Assembly (NCBI GenBank): GCA_029782095.1
Contig: JAKOVL010000217.1
Coordinates: 1 to 32,177 of the forward strand
Reading direction: 5' to 3'
Origin: Bacillota bacterium
GTDB taxonomy: Bacteria; Bacillota; Dethiobacteria; DTU022
Length of the DNA stretch: 32,177 nucleotides
Positions 13,901 through 22,690 of this stretch are shown here, piece by piece; within the stretch, counting starts at the first letter, position 1; each line of letters opens with the position of its first letter. The position numbers and the translations under genes are program-made. A model generated the notes under the pieces. It saw nothing but the letters and a program-made list of their open reading frames with translations. It did no database searches and was not told where the DNA came from.

Positions 13901-14743
13901 TTACCGAAGCAAGTACTCCACCGGGTTGGCCACCCGTCCATCCTTTAAAATCTCCACATAAAGGTAATCGGGCTCAGATTCAAACCCGGGGGCCACGCGA
14001 CCAATGACTTGTCCCCGGGACACCTGATCTCCGACATTAACCGATACCTTTTGCAGGGCCCCGTAATATGAAACCAGGCCGTTGTCATGCTCAATCATCA
14101 CTGATTGGCCGTGCGGTTTATCCAGGGCCATGGTTTTAATTACCGTTCCTTCCCAGGAGGCAACTACTTCGCTGCCCCGGTCGGCTTTAATGGCAATGCC
14201 CTTTGAAGTATAATATAAGGGGTAGCCGAAACCATTTTGGATTACGGTTTCGTGAAAGCCGTAAAAAAGCTCTCCTTTGACTTTTACCGGCCATTCCCCT
14301 TTAACAAACGTTGCGGCAGCGTCCGCTTCCTCAGAAAAGGACTTTTCCGGGGCGCCTGCAACTGCAGGCTCGTCGTCGGTGCCGCTGTTGCTTTCGGATA
14401 ATTCTTCTCCCTGAGAATTCGGATCCGGTTCAGTGGGAAAGTAAACGCTCCAATCAAATGGGGGATCTGCCGCAGGCGGTTCAGCGACCCGCAGCATGGA
14501 GAAACGCCAGAAGAATATACTTAAAGCCACGATCAGAACGAGAAAGTAAATGGCTATAATTCGCATGCCTGCGGGCATGCCCTGATAAAAAGCAAGCCCT
14601 TTCCGCCATGTCGCGGCTGCGGCCCCCAAAGCATGGCGGCAGGTATGAAGAACCAGTGTTTTAAAGCGTAAAAACTTGGTGCCGCTAACACTAAATTTTG
14701 ACTTTTTTTGCTTTGCTTGATAACTCCTTTTCTGAGTGGCCAA
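13901..14743 (-). CDS. spoIIQ: SpoIIQ-like membrane protein with degenerate LytM domain
   Basis: A 280-residue protein with a cytoplasmic basic N-terminus, one membrane segment at about 60-82 (IIAIYFLVLIVALSIFFW), an acidic low-complexity linker (about 90-150) and a C-terminal M23/LytM domain. The zinc ligands are missing: SKGIAIKADRG stands where HxGxD is expected, and YLYVEI where HxH is expected. B. subtilis SpoIIQ is likewise inactive and forms the SpoIIIAH-SpoIIQ channel between forespore and mother cell. Position between spoIID and spoIIID supports the name. The start is TTG at 14741-14743 with GAGGTG 7 nt upstream. Confidence 0.85.
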   Translation of the reverse strand: MATQKRSYQAKQKKSKFSVSGTKFLRFKTLVLHTCRHALGAAAATWRKGLAFYQGMPAGMRIIAIYFLVLIVALSIFFWRFSMLRVAEPPAADPPFDWSVYFPTEPDPNSQGEELSESNSGTDDEPAVAGAPEKSFSEEADAAATFVKGEWPVKVKGELFYGFHETVIQNGFGYPLYYTSKGIAIKADRGSEVVASWEGTVIKTMALDKPHGQSVMIEHDNGLVSYYGALQKVSVNVGDQVSRGQVIGRVAPGFESEPDYLYVEILKDGRVANPVEYLLR

Positions 14744-14752
14744 CGCAAATCA

Positions 14753-14791
14753 CCTCAATGGATATTATATCCACTTGAGGTAGATGTATAC
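14753..14791 (-). promoter_or_regulatory. Palindromic candidate SigF promoter of spoIIQ-like gene
   Basis: GGATATAAT (14764-14772) resembles the SigF -10 form and GTATA (14787-14791) its -35, with 14 bp between. The -10 sits inside a near-perfect inverted repeat, CCTCAA-TGGATAT / ATATCCA-TTGAGG (14753-14780), whose last arm also contains the Shine-Dalgarno. If transcribed from farther upstream (spoIID read-through), the hairpin would hide that site. Confidence 0.4.
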
Positions 14792-14793
14792 AC

Positions 14794-15816
14794 CTATGGG
14801 GGTGCTGGACCAACCTCTGCCCCGGTGTAGTAATACGCTATAATATCCCGGTAGTTTAGGCCGTGCGCAGCCGCGCCATCCGCACCATACTGGCATAGGC
14901 CCACGCCGTGGCCATGGCCGCGGATAAAGAAGAGCACGCCGTCTTCTTTAAATTCCCAGGAGAAATCCGTAGAGGGAAGCTCCAGCAGCCGGCGCACTTC
15001 TTTGCCTTCCAGGCGTGTACCGTTAACTTGAAGAACCCCCACCCTATCTCCAGGAGTTGTCGCTGCAACCCGGAGAGGGGATTTACCGCCAGGCCCGGCG
15101 GGCCAAGCCAGCTCCTGCTGAAAAGCAGCCTCCAGTTGCTCATAAGGCACCAACAGCTCGGAGCGGTAGTAGGGCGAATGGCGGCAGTAAGGGCAGCGGA
15201 CACTCTGCAGATATGGCACGGATCCACCGCTCCAGATGGCTGTAGAGGTCTCCGTTTTCCCACCGCAGGTGGAATGATAAACTGCTTCCACAAGGGCACC
15301 ATTGAAAAGGACAACTTCCCCCGCTGTTTCAGCAACTGCCTGCCGGATGCGCTGCAAATATTCCTCTTGCTGCTCTTGCGGCCACCGGTCCACAGCCAAC
15401 GCCGGATCAACCCAGGCCTGGCAGTGGGTGCTGTCAGAACAGAGATCAGCCGGTTGAAGGCTGCGATCGCATCCGCCGCCGCCATGGAAGCGCAGTCGGT
15501 GCAAGGCATAGGTCCGCGCTACTACCGCCTGGGCTTTCAAAGCTTCCAGTCCAAAGGAGGCGGGCATTTCAGCCATGACCACTCCGACCAGGTAGTCTTC
15601 AAGATCCAGCTTAATCACTTCTTGCTTTTCGGCAAGATAGAGGCGGATCGGATAGCTGCCAGTCTGATCTAGGTGAGGGAAGGAGGAATCTTCATCTTCT
15701 CCCCGGGCCTCCGGCAGGTAAGGAGGCAGGCGACGGCCCAGGCTTACCGCTGCCGCAGGCAGGCAGATCACAACCAGGGCTATGGCTAAAAACAGCAGGG
15801 CCGCAGTGCGGGTCAT
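14794..15816 (-). CDS. spoIID: Stage II sporulation protein D
   Basis: A 340-residue lytic transglycosylase of the engulfment machinery, which cleaves glycan strands after SpoIIP. The N-terminal signal anchor spans about residues 5-25 (ALLFLAIALVVICLPAAAV). The core motifs are EDYLVGVVMAEMPASF (catalytic Glu in AEMP), EALKAQAVVARTYAL, YHSTCGGKT and GHGHGVGLCQYGA. The ATG at 15814-15816 has GGGAG 8 nt upstream. It has its own SigE-type promoter and is separated from murA by a terminator. It ends 51 bp before the spoIIQ-like gene. Confidence 0.96.
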   Translation of the reverse strand: MTRTAALLFLAIALVVICLPAAAVSLGRRLPPYLPEARGEDEDSSFPHLDQTGSYPIRLYLAEKQEVIKLDLEDYLVGVVMAEMPASFGLEALKAQAVVARTYALHRLRFHGGGGCDRSLQPADLCSDSTHCQAWVDPALAVDRWPQEQQEEYLQRIRQAVAETAGEVVLFNGALVEAVYHSTCGGKTETSTAIWSGGSVPYLQSVRCPYCRHSPYYRSELLVPYEQLEAAFQQELAWPAGPGGKSPLRVAATTPGDRVGVLQVNGTRLEGKEVRRLLELPSTDFSWEFKEDGVLFFIRGHGHGVGLCQYGADGAAAHGLNYRDIIAYYYTGAEVGPAPP

Positions 15817-15845
15817 GGCTACAACTCCCTTGAGATTTCACCAGA

Positions 15846-15875
15846 AATATATGAAACGAGCTGATTTTTTATGAC
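15846..15875 (-). promoter_or_regulatory. SigE-type promoter of spoIID
   Basis: GTCATAA (15869-15875) and CATATATT (15846-15853) on the minus strand are 15 bp apart, a good SigE match, and start transcription about 20 nt before the Shine-Dalgarno/ATG region. B. subtilis spoIID is SigE-dependent. The gap 15817-16150 holds this promoter and the murA terminator; I see no gene in it. Confidence 0.65.
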
Positions 15876-16048
15876 TTATTCTGCATTACCGGGGTATAAA
15901 ATATTTTGAATAACAAAATAAAGATGCGCGGGATCATTCAAGTATGGTAGTACAGTCCAGAAAATCTGACAGCGCTGCAGAGATATGGAAGCTGGTTTTG
16001 CTGCGGTTGATTCATCCAATCTGCCAGCCAGAGCTTTAAAATGCTGAA

Positions 16049-16085
16049 AAGGGACTGCCTTTAAAGTTAATTAGGGCAGTCCCTT
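16049..16085 (-). terminator. Terminator after murA
   Basis: AAGGGACTGCC and GGCAGTCCCTT form a perfect 11-bp stem with a 15-nt loop; on the minus strand it is followed by TTTT. It closes the ywmB-murA unit. Confidence 0.75.
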
Positions 16086-16150
16086 GCGATTTGCTAGTTT
16101 GAAGGCGGTGCCATGATTACGCCCCAGCCATCGTTTTGGCCTCCCCAGGG

Positions 16151-17443
16151 TCAGCACCCTGTGCTGATTAACTGTTCAGGCTCCGAAGAAACACGCTGAA
16201 CCTGTGCACCCAGTCCTTGCAAACGTTCTTCCAGGCGGTAGTAACCGCGCCATAAATGATAGGGTTCAGCGATTACCGTTAAACCCCGGGCAGCCAGGGC
16301 TGCCAGCAAAAGCGCCGCCCCTCCGCGAAGATCGGTGGCACGAACCGGAGCTCCGGTCAACCTGGGTACACCGTGCACAATGGCATGATGTCCATCTACC
16401 TGGATCTGAGCGCCCATACAGGACAAACCTTCAACATGGCGGAAACGATTTTCAAACACTGTTTCCGTAATCACGCCTGTACCTTGACAGGTGGCCAGCA
16501 ATGCCATAAATTGAGGCTGCAAATCAGTGGGAAAGCCGGGATAGGGCAGCGTTTTTAAGTCTACAGCCCTTAGCCTGCCGCTGCTTCCCGCCCTTATGGC
16601 AGACTGTTCCAGCTCCTCCACTTCAGCTCCTGTTTCACGGAGTTTCGCCAGTAAAGGCTTGAGATGGTCTGACAGCACATTTTCCACAACAACCTCCCCG
16701 CCGGTGATGATGCCAGCCAGAAGGAGGGTCCCTGCTTCGATGCGGTCAGGTATAACCTTATAACGCGTTCCTTTGAGTCGGGAGACACCTTCAATACGGA
16801 TAGAGGTTGTGCCGGCGCCGCTAATTAATGCTCCCATGCTGTTTAAAAAGTTGGCCAGGTCGACAATTTCCGGCTCAGTGGCCGCATTTTCCAGTATTGT
16901 GGTCCCCCGGGCCAAAACAGCGGCAGTGATGATATTCTCCGTAGCCCCGACACTGGGATAATCCAGGTAAATGCGCGCTCCTTTTAACCCATCCGCCTCC
17001 CCTTCAATACACCCGTTGACCATGCTAAAACGCGCTCCCATGGCGGCAAGCCCTTTTAAATGCAAATCTACCGGGCGAATACCGATGGCACAGCCCCCCG
17101 GCAGAGAAAGCCGCGCCTTGCCGCGCCGGGCCAAGAGCGGCCCTAAAATTAAGAAGGAGGCGCGCATCTGCTGCACTAGCTGTGGCGGTGGTTCCACCCC
17201 GCGCAGCACCTCCGCAGAGATGTGCATAGTTTCTTTGATGGGATCGAACCTGACCGAGGCGCCCAGCGCCTGCAATACCGCAGCCATGGTCTGCACATCC
17301 ATTAAATCCGGCACGCCTTCTATGATCACGGGCTCCGATGACAACAGGGCCGCTGCCATTATGGGCAGGCTGGCATTTTTTGAGCCATTGACTTTCACTC
17401 TACCCCGGAGGGGGGCTCCCCCTTGAACCAGCAATTTATCCAT
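16151..17443 (-). CDS. murA: UDP-GlcNAc 1-carboxyvinyltransferase MurA
   Basis: A 430-residue EPSP-synthase-fold enzyme that adds enolpyruvate to UDP-GlcNAc, the first step of peptidoglycan precursor synthesis. Lys22 is in NGSKNASL, the active-site Cys118 in PGGCAIGIRPVDLH (so fosfomycin-type alkylation is possible), and the catalytic Asp in YPGFPTDLQPQ. Near the C-terminus HLWRGYYRLEERLQGLGA deviates mildly from the common family form. The ATG at 17441-17443 follows GGAAGGA. It is 29 bp after ywmB, matching the B. subtilis murAA locus. Confidence 0.96.
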   Translation of the reverse strand: MDKLLVQGGAPLRGRVKVNGSKNASLPIMAAALLSSEPVIIEGVPDLMDVQTMAAVLQALGASVRFDPIKETMHISAEVLRGVEPPPQLVQQMRASFLILGPLLARRGKARLSLPGGCAIGIRPVDLHLKGLAAMGARFSMVNGCIEGEADGLKGARIYLDYPSVGATENIITAAVLARGTTILENAATEPEIVDLANFLNSMGALISGAGTTSIRIEGVSRLKGTRYKVIPDRIEAGTLLLAGIITGGEVVVENVLSDHLKPLLAKLRETGAEVEELEQSAIRAGSSGRLRAVDLKTLPYPGFPTDLQPQFMALLATCQGTGVITETVFENRFRHVEGLSCMGAQIQVDGHHAIVHGVPRLTGAPVRATDLRGGAALLLAALAARGLTVIAEPYHLWRGYYRLEERLQGLGAQVQRVSSEPEQLISTGC

Positions 17444-17472
17444 GTTGTAGGTTTTCCTTCCAGTTAACTCTT

Positions 17473-18114
17473 TTAATAATGAGATAAAGTTAATAGTAAC
17501 GGGATACCGGCCTGCATACGAACAGAATCGCTCACAGGGTCATGCGTCAGCTCCAGGTTCAGATTGATCGGTTTGCCTTCAAGCAAAAATGATTCAGTAT
17601 ACCAGCGAACGTGCGCCAGGAGATGGACAGATTCATGATAGCGCTGGATGCTATAAAGTTCTCCTTCCAATAATTCTAATAAAGTGAGACCCAGCCCTTC
17701 CAAGTCAGCGGCTCTGCCCTGCAGGTAGCATTCAAGATAGTAGGTTTGTGACAATATGTCCTCTTGCTCCACCAGGCCAGAGAGGGTATCAGCCAAGATT
17801 GCAATGTTCAAGTAGTCTGCACCGCTGACCTGAAGAACCGCATAGGATTCTTCCAGGCCACGGCTTAACCGCCATTCAGCAAGGATATTACCGTGCGAAA
17901 CCGGTACATTTTCCAACCGACCCTTTAATTGATCCAGATCTGCGGAAGCGGTGGAAATAAAAAAGTGGCGGTGATAAGAGATATTTTCTGCCCCCAGCAG
18001 CTTTAATCCTCTTGTCAATTTATAACACGGATCTTCCTGGATGGAGAGGCTTGAAAGGGAGGCTGCTAAAAGAAAACTTATCAGAACTGCTAAAAGAATA
18101 TTACGAACAAACAT
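17473..18114 (-). CDS. ywmB: YwmB family protein (DUF1779)
   Basis: A 213-residue protein with an N-terminal signal/anchor segment (MFVRNILLAVLISFLLAASL), so it is probably exported or membrane-tethered. The body contains the YwmB-like region around residues 50-200 (HFFISTASADLDQLKGRL). Function is unknown. Identification rests partly on position between the ATPase operon and murA, where ywmB is found across Firmicutes. The start is the ATG at 18112-18114 with AAGGTGG 6 nt upstream, rather than the start 15 codons earlier, which would spoil the signal sequence. Confidence 0.75.
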   Translation of the reverse strand: MFVRNILLAVLISFLLAASLSSLSIQEDPCYKLTRGLKLLGAENISYHRHFFISTASADLDQLKGRLENVPVSHGNILAEWRLSRGLEESYAVLQVSGADYLNIAILADTLSGLVEQEDILSQTYYLECYLQGRAADLEGLGLTLLELLEGELYSIQRYHESVHLLAHVRWYTESFLLEGKPINLNLELTHDPVSDSVRMQAGIPLLLTLSHY

Positions 18115-18208
18115 TTGCGGCCACCTTCCCGCCATCGGGCTAAGGAATATTATGGCCACAGATCCTTTATTTTATCCTAAGCGAGACGTAGGCCCATCTA
18201 AAGTTTGT

Positions 18209-18244
18209 AAAAAGCTGGGGGAAGCCACCCCGTGGCTCCCCCAG
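18209..18244 (-). terminator. Hairpin terminator after the ATPase operon
   Basis: On the minus strand CTGGGGGAGCCAC pairs with GTGGCTTCCCCCAG (one bulged base) and is followed by CTTTTT. It lies about 110 bp after the K gene and separates the V-ATPase operon from ywmB. The smaller CGGGCAG/CTGCCCG hairpin at about 18306-18327 has no T-run. Confidence 0.8.
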
Positions 18245-18353
18245 TCGTGCTCAATGCAGTCGCTAACCGCGCCGGTGTCTGCGGGGTGCTGATATTTCTT
18301 CAAGTTTCGGGCAGCCGCACCCCTGCCCGATTAATCAAGGCCGGGTTTTTGAT

Positions 18354-18803
18354 TTAGGCGACCAGGGCGCTGATCACGTTCAGTAAGAAGACCATGGCCA
18401 ATAGGGCCACCGATTCAATAATACCCAAAACAAGGACATACTGGGCAAATCCCTTGCCGGTCTCCCCTAAAGCGTCGCAGGCGCTGGCGGCCGCCTTGCC
18501 CTGCAAATAAGCGGAAATGCCGATGGCCAGGCCGCCGAAAACACCGATGGCAAAAATCATTTCGCTGCCCAGCTGCGCCAGGGAGCTGACCATGGTGTTC
18601 ATTAAAATCAAGCCGTAGAAGGTTTGAGAGAGAGGAAACCCTGTTAAAGCTACCAGCAAAAACGAAGCCGGCCTATTTTGCAAAAAAGCCCTCTTCCACG
18701 CTCCCGCGGCAGCCATGGCCGCCGCGCCAGTGCCCAGCGCGGAGCCGGTAGCAGAAAGACCAAACACAGCGATAATACCGATTAAACCAAAATCAAATGC
18801 CAT
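18354..18803 (-). CDS. atpK: V-type ATPase subunit K (proteolipid ring)
   Basis: A 149-residue, four-helix proteolipid made of two fused hairpins (helices at about 1-26, 47-72, 82-104, 119-148). It forms the rotating membrane ring that carries the coupling ion. Residues Ser59, Gln60, Tyr63, Gln101 and Glu130 correspond to the Na+-binding Thr64, Gln65, Tyr68, Gln110 and Glu139 of E. hirae NtpK; the Gln-to-Glu spacing of 29 is the same. Only the second hairpin has the carboxylate, so the ring would have one ion site per 16-kDa subunit. AAGGAG precedes the ATG. It is the last gene of the operon. Confidence 0.93.
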   Translation of the reverse strand: MAFDFGLIGIIAVFGLSATGSALGTGAAAMAAAGAWKRAFLQNRPASFLLVALTGFPLSQTFYGLILMNTMVSSLAQLGSEMIFAIGVFGGLAIGISAYLQGKAAASACDALGETGKGFAQYVLVLGIIESVALLAMVFLLNVISALVA

Positions 18804-18894
18804 AATTGATCTTACTCCTTATCGTTTAAATTAAATTGTCGCTCCGGTTAGCCTAAAGTTCTTTTATATAAAACCGTACTGCCGGGCGAAGAAA

Positions 18895-20781
18895 TTATTT
18901 TCCCTCCGCTGAAGCCGCAGACGATTTAAATGGATTATGAAAGGGCTTATAACTGAACCCGGACCACTCTATCCCCAGCCGCCCGGAGAATTCCAGCATG
19001 TTTAAGCGGATGCCGTGTACTAATACCCCCAGGCAGGCGAGGACAAAGTTTAAAGTATGGCCCAACAGCAGGACCAGGATTCCCAGCACAAAGCTATTGC
19101 CTTTTAAAAGTCCGCCGGCCATTTCATTAAAGCTCGCGGCAATTTCAGCACCGGCCAGAGCTACGGCAAAAAGACGGATATAGGAGATAATATCGCCGAA
19201 AGCGCTCACTGTGTCCAGGGCGGTGGGCAAAAGGTCTTTCAGGCCTCCCAATAGCCCCTTTACAAAGTTGCCCTCCTGCGAGCCGAAAAGGAAAACCAGA
19301 CCCAGTCCGCCCAGGATTAGAATAATGCTGGTCTGACTGATCAGCCCCCCGGTAGCGAAAACTCCATCAAGGTCGAAATACATGACCATGCTTAAGACCA
19401 GATAAAACAGGCCGAAATTAACAGCGATCCAGCCAAGCTGAGCCAGGGCTTTCAGAGAGCGATCGGCCAGTTCACGCAGAAAATTCCAGACCTGGGCGAT
19501 AGTCAGCTGGATCAGGGCAAGTACAAAACAAAATAGCTTAAGCACATCTTGCCCTGTTAACAGCCGGTAGAGCTCTCCGGTGGGGGTATAAACAGCAATC
19601 CCTTCCGTAAACTGCTTCACCACCAGCTTCTCCAAGAACGTCCCCCTGATCAACTCCGGGCTGCCGAACCAGGAACCATTAAGCGCACCCCAGACCATTG
19701 TGGCCAGCCCCAGCACAGCAGAAAGCTGGCCCAGCAGCGGTGCCTTCCTTTTCTTCACCGCGCTGTAGCCTGTTGCCAAAAGCCCCCCCACAAAAAAGAC
19801 GGCTCCATAGGCGGCATCGCCGATGATCATGGCAAAAAAGATGACTAGGAAAACAAAGAAGAAAAAGCTGACATTTAATTCCCGGTAGCCTGGCACTGTG
19901 CCCAGGAAATCAAAAACCGGCTCGATCATTTGCAGCCACCTGGGATTGCGCACCAGGGTTGGCACGGCATCGTCCTCACCGGGATTTGCCACGGCCAGGG
20001 CCACAGAGTGGCGACGGGCCCACTCTGTTAAGCGCTCTACCTGGTCGGCGGGAATATAGCCGGTTATGGCGGCGAGACTTCCCTCTTCCAAAATGTTGGC
20101 TTTCGCCACCTGGTATTCCAGTTCACTTTCCAGTTCCGCTTGATACTGCTTTAACGACGGCTTTAAAGCGCAGCACTGTTTAAGCTCCTCTTTTAGCTCA
20201 TCAATGCGCTTTAACAGGTCAGCGGCTTCAGCTTTCAATGCACCAAGACTTTTGGCCGGCGGCACGAACTCTTCAAACTCCAGGCTGGCCGGGCTGCGGG
20301 TTACATGGGCGAAGACCACACTATTTTTTTCTTTGTGCATCACCACCACATTGTCTTGCGGTATATTTTCCACCTGGTTGCCATAGGCGGTGTAAATCCG
20401 GACATGCCAGCCTTTCTGGGCCAGAAACTTAAAGTCTTCCGGCTCAAAATCGCCCCATTTTTCCAGATCGGCTATTTGCCTAGACAGAGAAGCCAGGTGA
20501 TCCTGGCAGGTTTGAATCTCTTCCTTAAGCCCTAATATTCTATCCACCGCCTGCCGCCCATCCAGAGAAGCGGCAGGAATATCCTTTTTGGGTTTAAATT
20601 CGTCCAACATAAGAATAGCGCTGGCCACTCTGTTAAGCTCGGCGGAAACGGCTTCCACCTTGGGGGAAGAACACCGAAAATTTTCCAGGTGAACAAGGCC
20701 AAGCTCCCTTAAAGAGTCAAGGGCAGAATCCTTATCTTTGGCCTGGACAACCATGGACACCTTTTTCATTGGAACGATCAT
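18895..20781 (-). CDS. atpI: V-type ATPase subunit I (a subunit)
   Basis: A 628-residue stator protein. The N-terminal half (about 1-290) is soluble with coiled-coil stretches; the C-terminal half has about seven to eight membrane helices. The ion-channel arginines are seen in ISYIRLFAVALAG (Arg536) and HGIRLNMLEF (Arg592). It conducts the coupling ion past the K ring. The ATG is 3 bp after the end of the D gene, with a GGGGGA sequence inside the D coding end. Confidence 0.93.
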   Translation of the reverse strand: MIVPMKKVSMVVQAKDKDSALDSLRELGLVHLENFRCSSPKVEAVSAELNRVASAILMLDEFKPKKDIPAASLDGRQAVDRILGLKEEIQTCQDHLASLSRQIADLEKWGDFEPEDFKFLAQKGWHVRIYTAYGNQVENIPQDNVVVMHKEKNSVVFAHVTRSPASLEFEEFVPPAKSLGALKAEAADLLKRIDELKEELKQCCALKPSLKQYQAELESELEYQVAKANILEEGSLAAITGYIPADQVERLTEWARRHSVALAVANPGEDDAVPTLVRNPRWLQMIEPVFDFLGTVPGYRELNVSFFFFVFLVIFFAMIIGDAAYGAVFFVGGLLATGYSAVKKRKAPLLGQLSAVLGLATMVWGALNGSWFGSPELIRGTFLEKLVVKQFTEGIAVYTPTGELYRLLTGQDVLKLFCFVLALIQLTIAQVWNFLRELADRSLKALAQLGWIAVNFGLFYLVLSMVMYFDLDGVFATGGLISQTSIILILGGLGLVFLFGSQEGNFVKGLLGGLKDLLPTALDTVSAFGDIISYIRLFAVALAGAEIAASFNEMAGGLLKGNSFVLGILVLLLGHTLNFVLACLGVLVHGIRLNMLEFSGRLGIEWSGFSYKPFHNPFKSSAASAEGK

Positions 20782-20784
20782 GGC

Positions 20785-21384
20785 TTATATTGTCCCCCTG
20801 ACCAGTTTATTCTTCGCCATCTTGCCCCGCACCACGGCAGCTGTCTGCTGATCCCCCAGGAAAATATTAATTATGCGGATGTTTTCTTTCGTCTCGGGGA
20901 TCTTTACCTTTTCAAACAAGTTCACTCTCTGCGTGGTCACCCTTAATTCGGCCGCCAGCAAGGCCGCCTGTTTTTCTAAAAACGATAATGCGATATCCAG
21001 CGTGGCCAGCTCCTGCAGCTTTTTAACGGCGGCGTCTACCCATAGGGGGTAAACTACCAGGTCATAAGGGACCTGTTCAAACTTTACCTCATCTAAAATG
21101 GGCAGATCTACCCCGGCGATATTAGTCGAACTTGTACATACCCCTTTTACCTGAACCAGCTGCGCAATATCAATATTTTCCCCAAACACGTCGATCCATT
21201 CCAGCAGCTCTGCGAAGGATTCTTGCCGCTTTCGCCGCTTATCTTCGATTTGCAGCTCAACATTGCGAACTTCGACTTGAAGAAGCTGCTTCTTTAAGAT
21301 CAGGGTAGGCAGGTAGCGCTGGAACCGCTTGAGCTGGTCCTTTTGCCTTTTGAGCTCATTTTTGGTCAGCTTGATTTTTGCCAT
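20785..21384 (-). CDS. atpD: V-type ATPase subunit D (central shaft)
   Basis: A 199-residue coiled-coil protein that forms the rotor shaft inside the A3B3 head. The pattern LTKNELKRQKDQLKRFQRYL at the N-terminus, PTLILKKQLLQVEV, and RVNLFEKVKIPET with KMAKNKL near the C-terminus are typical, and resemble the chlamydial form. It begins 7 bp after the end of the B gene. No separate F subunit, which usually joins D, is encoded nearby. Confidence 0.92.
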   Translation of the reverse strand: MAKIKLTKNELKRQKDQLKRFQRYLPTLILKKQLLQVEVRNVELQIEDKRRKRQESFAELLEWIDVFGENIDIAQLVQVKGVCTSSTNIAGVDLPILDEVKFEQVPYDLVVYPLWVDAAVKKLQELATLDIALSFLEKQAALLAAELRVTTQRVNLFEKVKIPETKENIRIINIFLGDQQTAAVVRGKMAKNKLVRGTI

Positions 21385-21391
21385 AAAGTCA

Positions 21392-22690
21392 TCATACCTT
21401 ATTGGGCCAGTATTGAGATATTAGATCCGATCTTAAGCCGGTCTCAGCGGGTTCGAAACATTTTGCTAAAATTTCCCACCCCTTATCCAACGCCGCTTCC
21501 AACGGAATATTAACGGAAAGATCCATCATTTCCCGTTCAAATAGTTCTCCATAAGCCAGAAGTTTTTCATCCCAATCGGACATTTTAAAGCCCATGGCTT
21601 TTTTCTCCAGGGATTCTTTATAAGAAGCGTATAGCTTGATCATGCCGTCCATCAAGGCCCGGTGGTCCGAGCGGGTCTTGCCATTGACCAGCTGTTTCAG
21701 CCGGGAGAGGGAGCCGAAAGGTTCAATGCGCCCGTTGCGCAGATAAAACTGGCCCTCTGTAATATAGCCGGTATTGTCCGGCACCGGGTGGGTAACATCA
21801 TCACCGGGCATGGTGGTTACGCCCAGGATGGTAATGGAGCCAGCCTGTTCAAAGTCAACCGCTTTTTCATAGCGGGCTGCCAGCTGGGAATAAAGATCAC
21901 CGGGGTAGCCCCGGTTGGAGGGAACCTGCTCCATGGTAATGGCAATTTCTTTCATGGCATCGGCAAAGTTGGTCATATCCGTCAGCAAAACCAATACCCG
22001 CTTGCCGCGGGTGGCAAACCCCTCGGCCACCGCCAGGGCAATGTCGGGCACCATCAGGCATTCCACCACCGGGTCTGAAGCGGTGTGGACGAAAAAAATG
22101 GTCCTGGACATGACGCCGCCTTCTTCGAGGCTTTCTTTAAAGAAAAGATAGTCATCATACTTGAGACCCATGCCCCCGAGGATAATCAGATCTACCTCTG
22201 CTTGCAGGGCGATGCGGGCCAGCAGCTCGTTATAGGGTTCTCCCGATATAGAAAATATGGGCAGCTTTTGCGATTCCACCAGGGTATTAAACAGATCGAT
22301 CATCGGAATCCCGGTCCGCACCATGCGGCGGGGAATAATCCTCTGGGCCGGGTTAACGGAGGGGCCGCCAATTTCGATGAGGGAGTCGGTGAGTTCGGGG
22401 CCGCCGTCGCGGGGACGGCCGGAACCATCGAAGATTCTCCCCAGTAGATTATCGGAAAAGGAAACCTTCATCGGATGGCCCAGAAAACGCACCTCGTCTC
22501 CGGTCGATATGCCCCGGGAGCCGTTAAACACCTGCAAAGCCACCTCGTCACGATTCAGGCGGATTACCTCCGCCAAAGAGGGGCCATACTTTGTTTCCAC
22601 CACGGCCAGTTCTTTATAGCGAACACCCGTGGCGGTTACGGTAATTACGTTTCCCGAAATTGATTCTATTTTACTATATACTTTCCGCAA
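21392..22690 (-). CDS. atpB: V-type ATPase subunit B (non-catalytic)
   Basis: A 432-residue nucleotide-binding-fold subunit lacking a Walker A motif ([18 protein letters not shown] in its place). The conserved [20 protein letters not shown] and [20 protein letters not shown] are present. The sequence recalls chlamydial AtpB closely, including the N-terminus ([15 protein letters not shown]). The start is taken as TTG at 22688-22690: it gives the family length, and AAGGAG lies 10 nt upstream, whereas the GTG three codons earlier touches that site. It overlaps the A gene by 17 bp. Confidence 0.92.
   Translation of the reverse strand: MRKVYSKIESISGNVITVTATGVRYKELAVVETKYGPSLAEVIRLNRDEVALQVFNGSRGISTGDEVRFLGHPMKVSFSDNLLGRIFDGSGRPRDGGPELTDSLIEIGGPSVNPAQRIIPRRMVRTGIPMIDLFNTLVESQKLPIFSISGEPYNELLARIALQAEVDLIILGGMGLKYDDYLFFKESLEEGGVMSRTIFFVHTASDPVVECLMVPDIALAVAEGFATRGKRVLVLLTDMTNFADAMKEIAITMEQVPSNRGYPGDLYSQLAARYEKAVDFEQAGSITILGVTTMPGDDVTHPVPDNTGYITEGQFYLRNGRIEPFGSLSRLKQLVNGKTRSDHRALMDGMIKLYASYKESLEKKAMGFKMSDWDEKLLAYGELFEREMMDLSVNIPLEAALDKGWEILAKCFEPAETGLRSDLISQYWPNKV

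Noticed and set aside
14908-15672. 254-codon plus-strand frame opposite spoIID
   Set aside because: It is a mirror frame of spoIID, whose motifs are complete; the antisense frame lacks a ribosome-binding site and recognisable domains.
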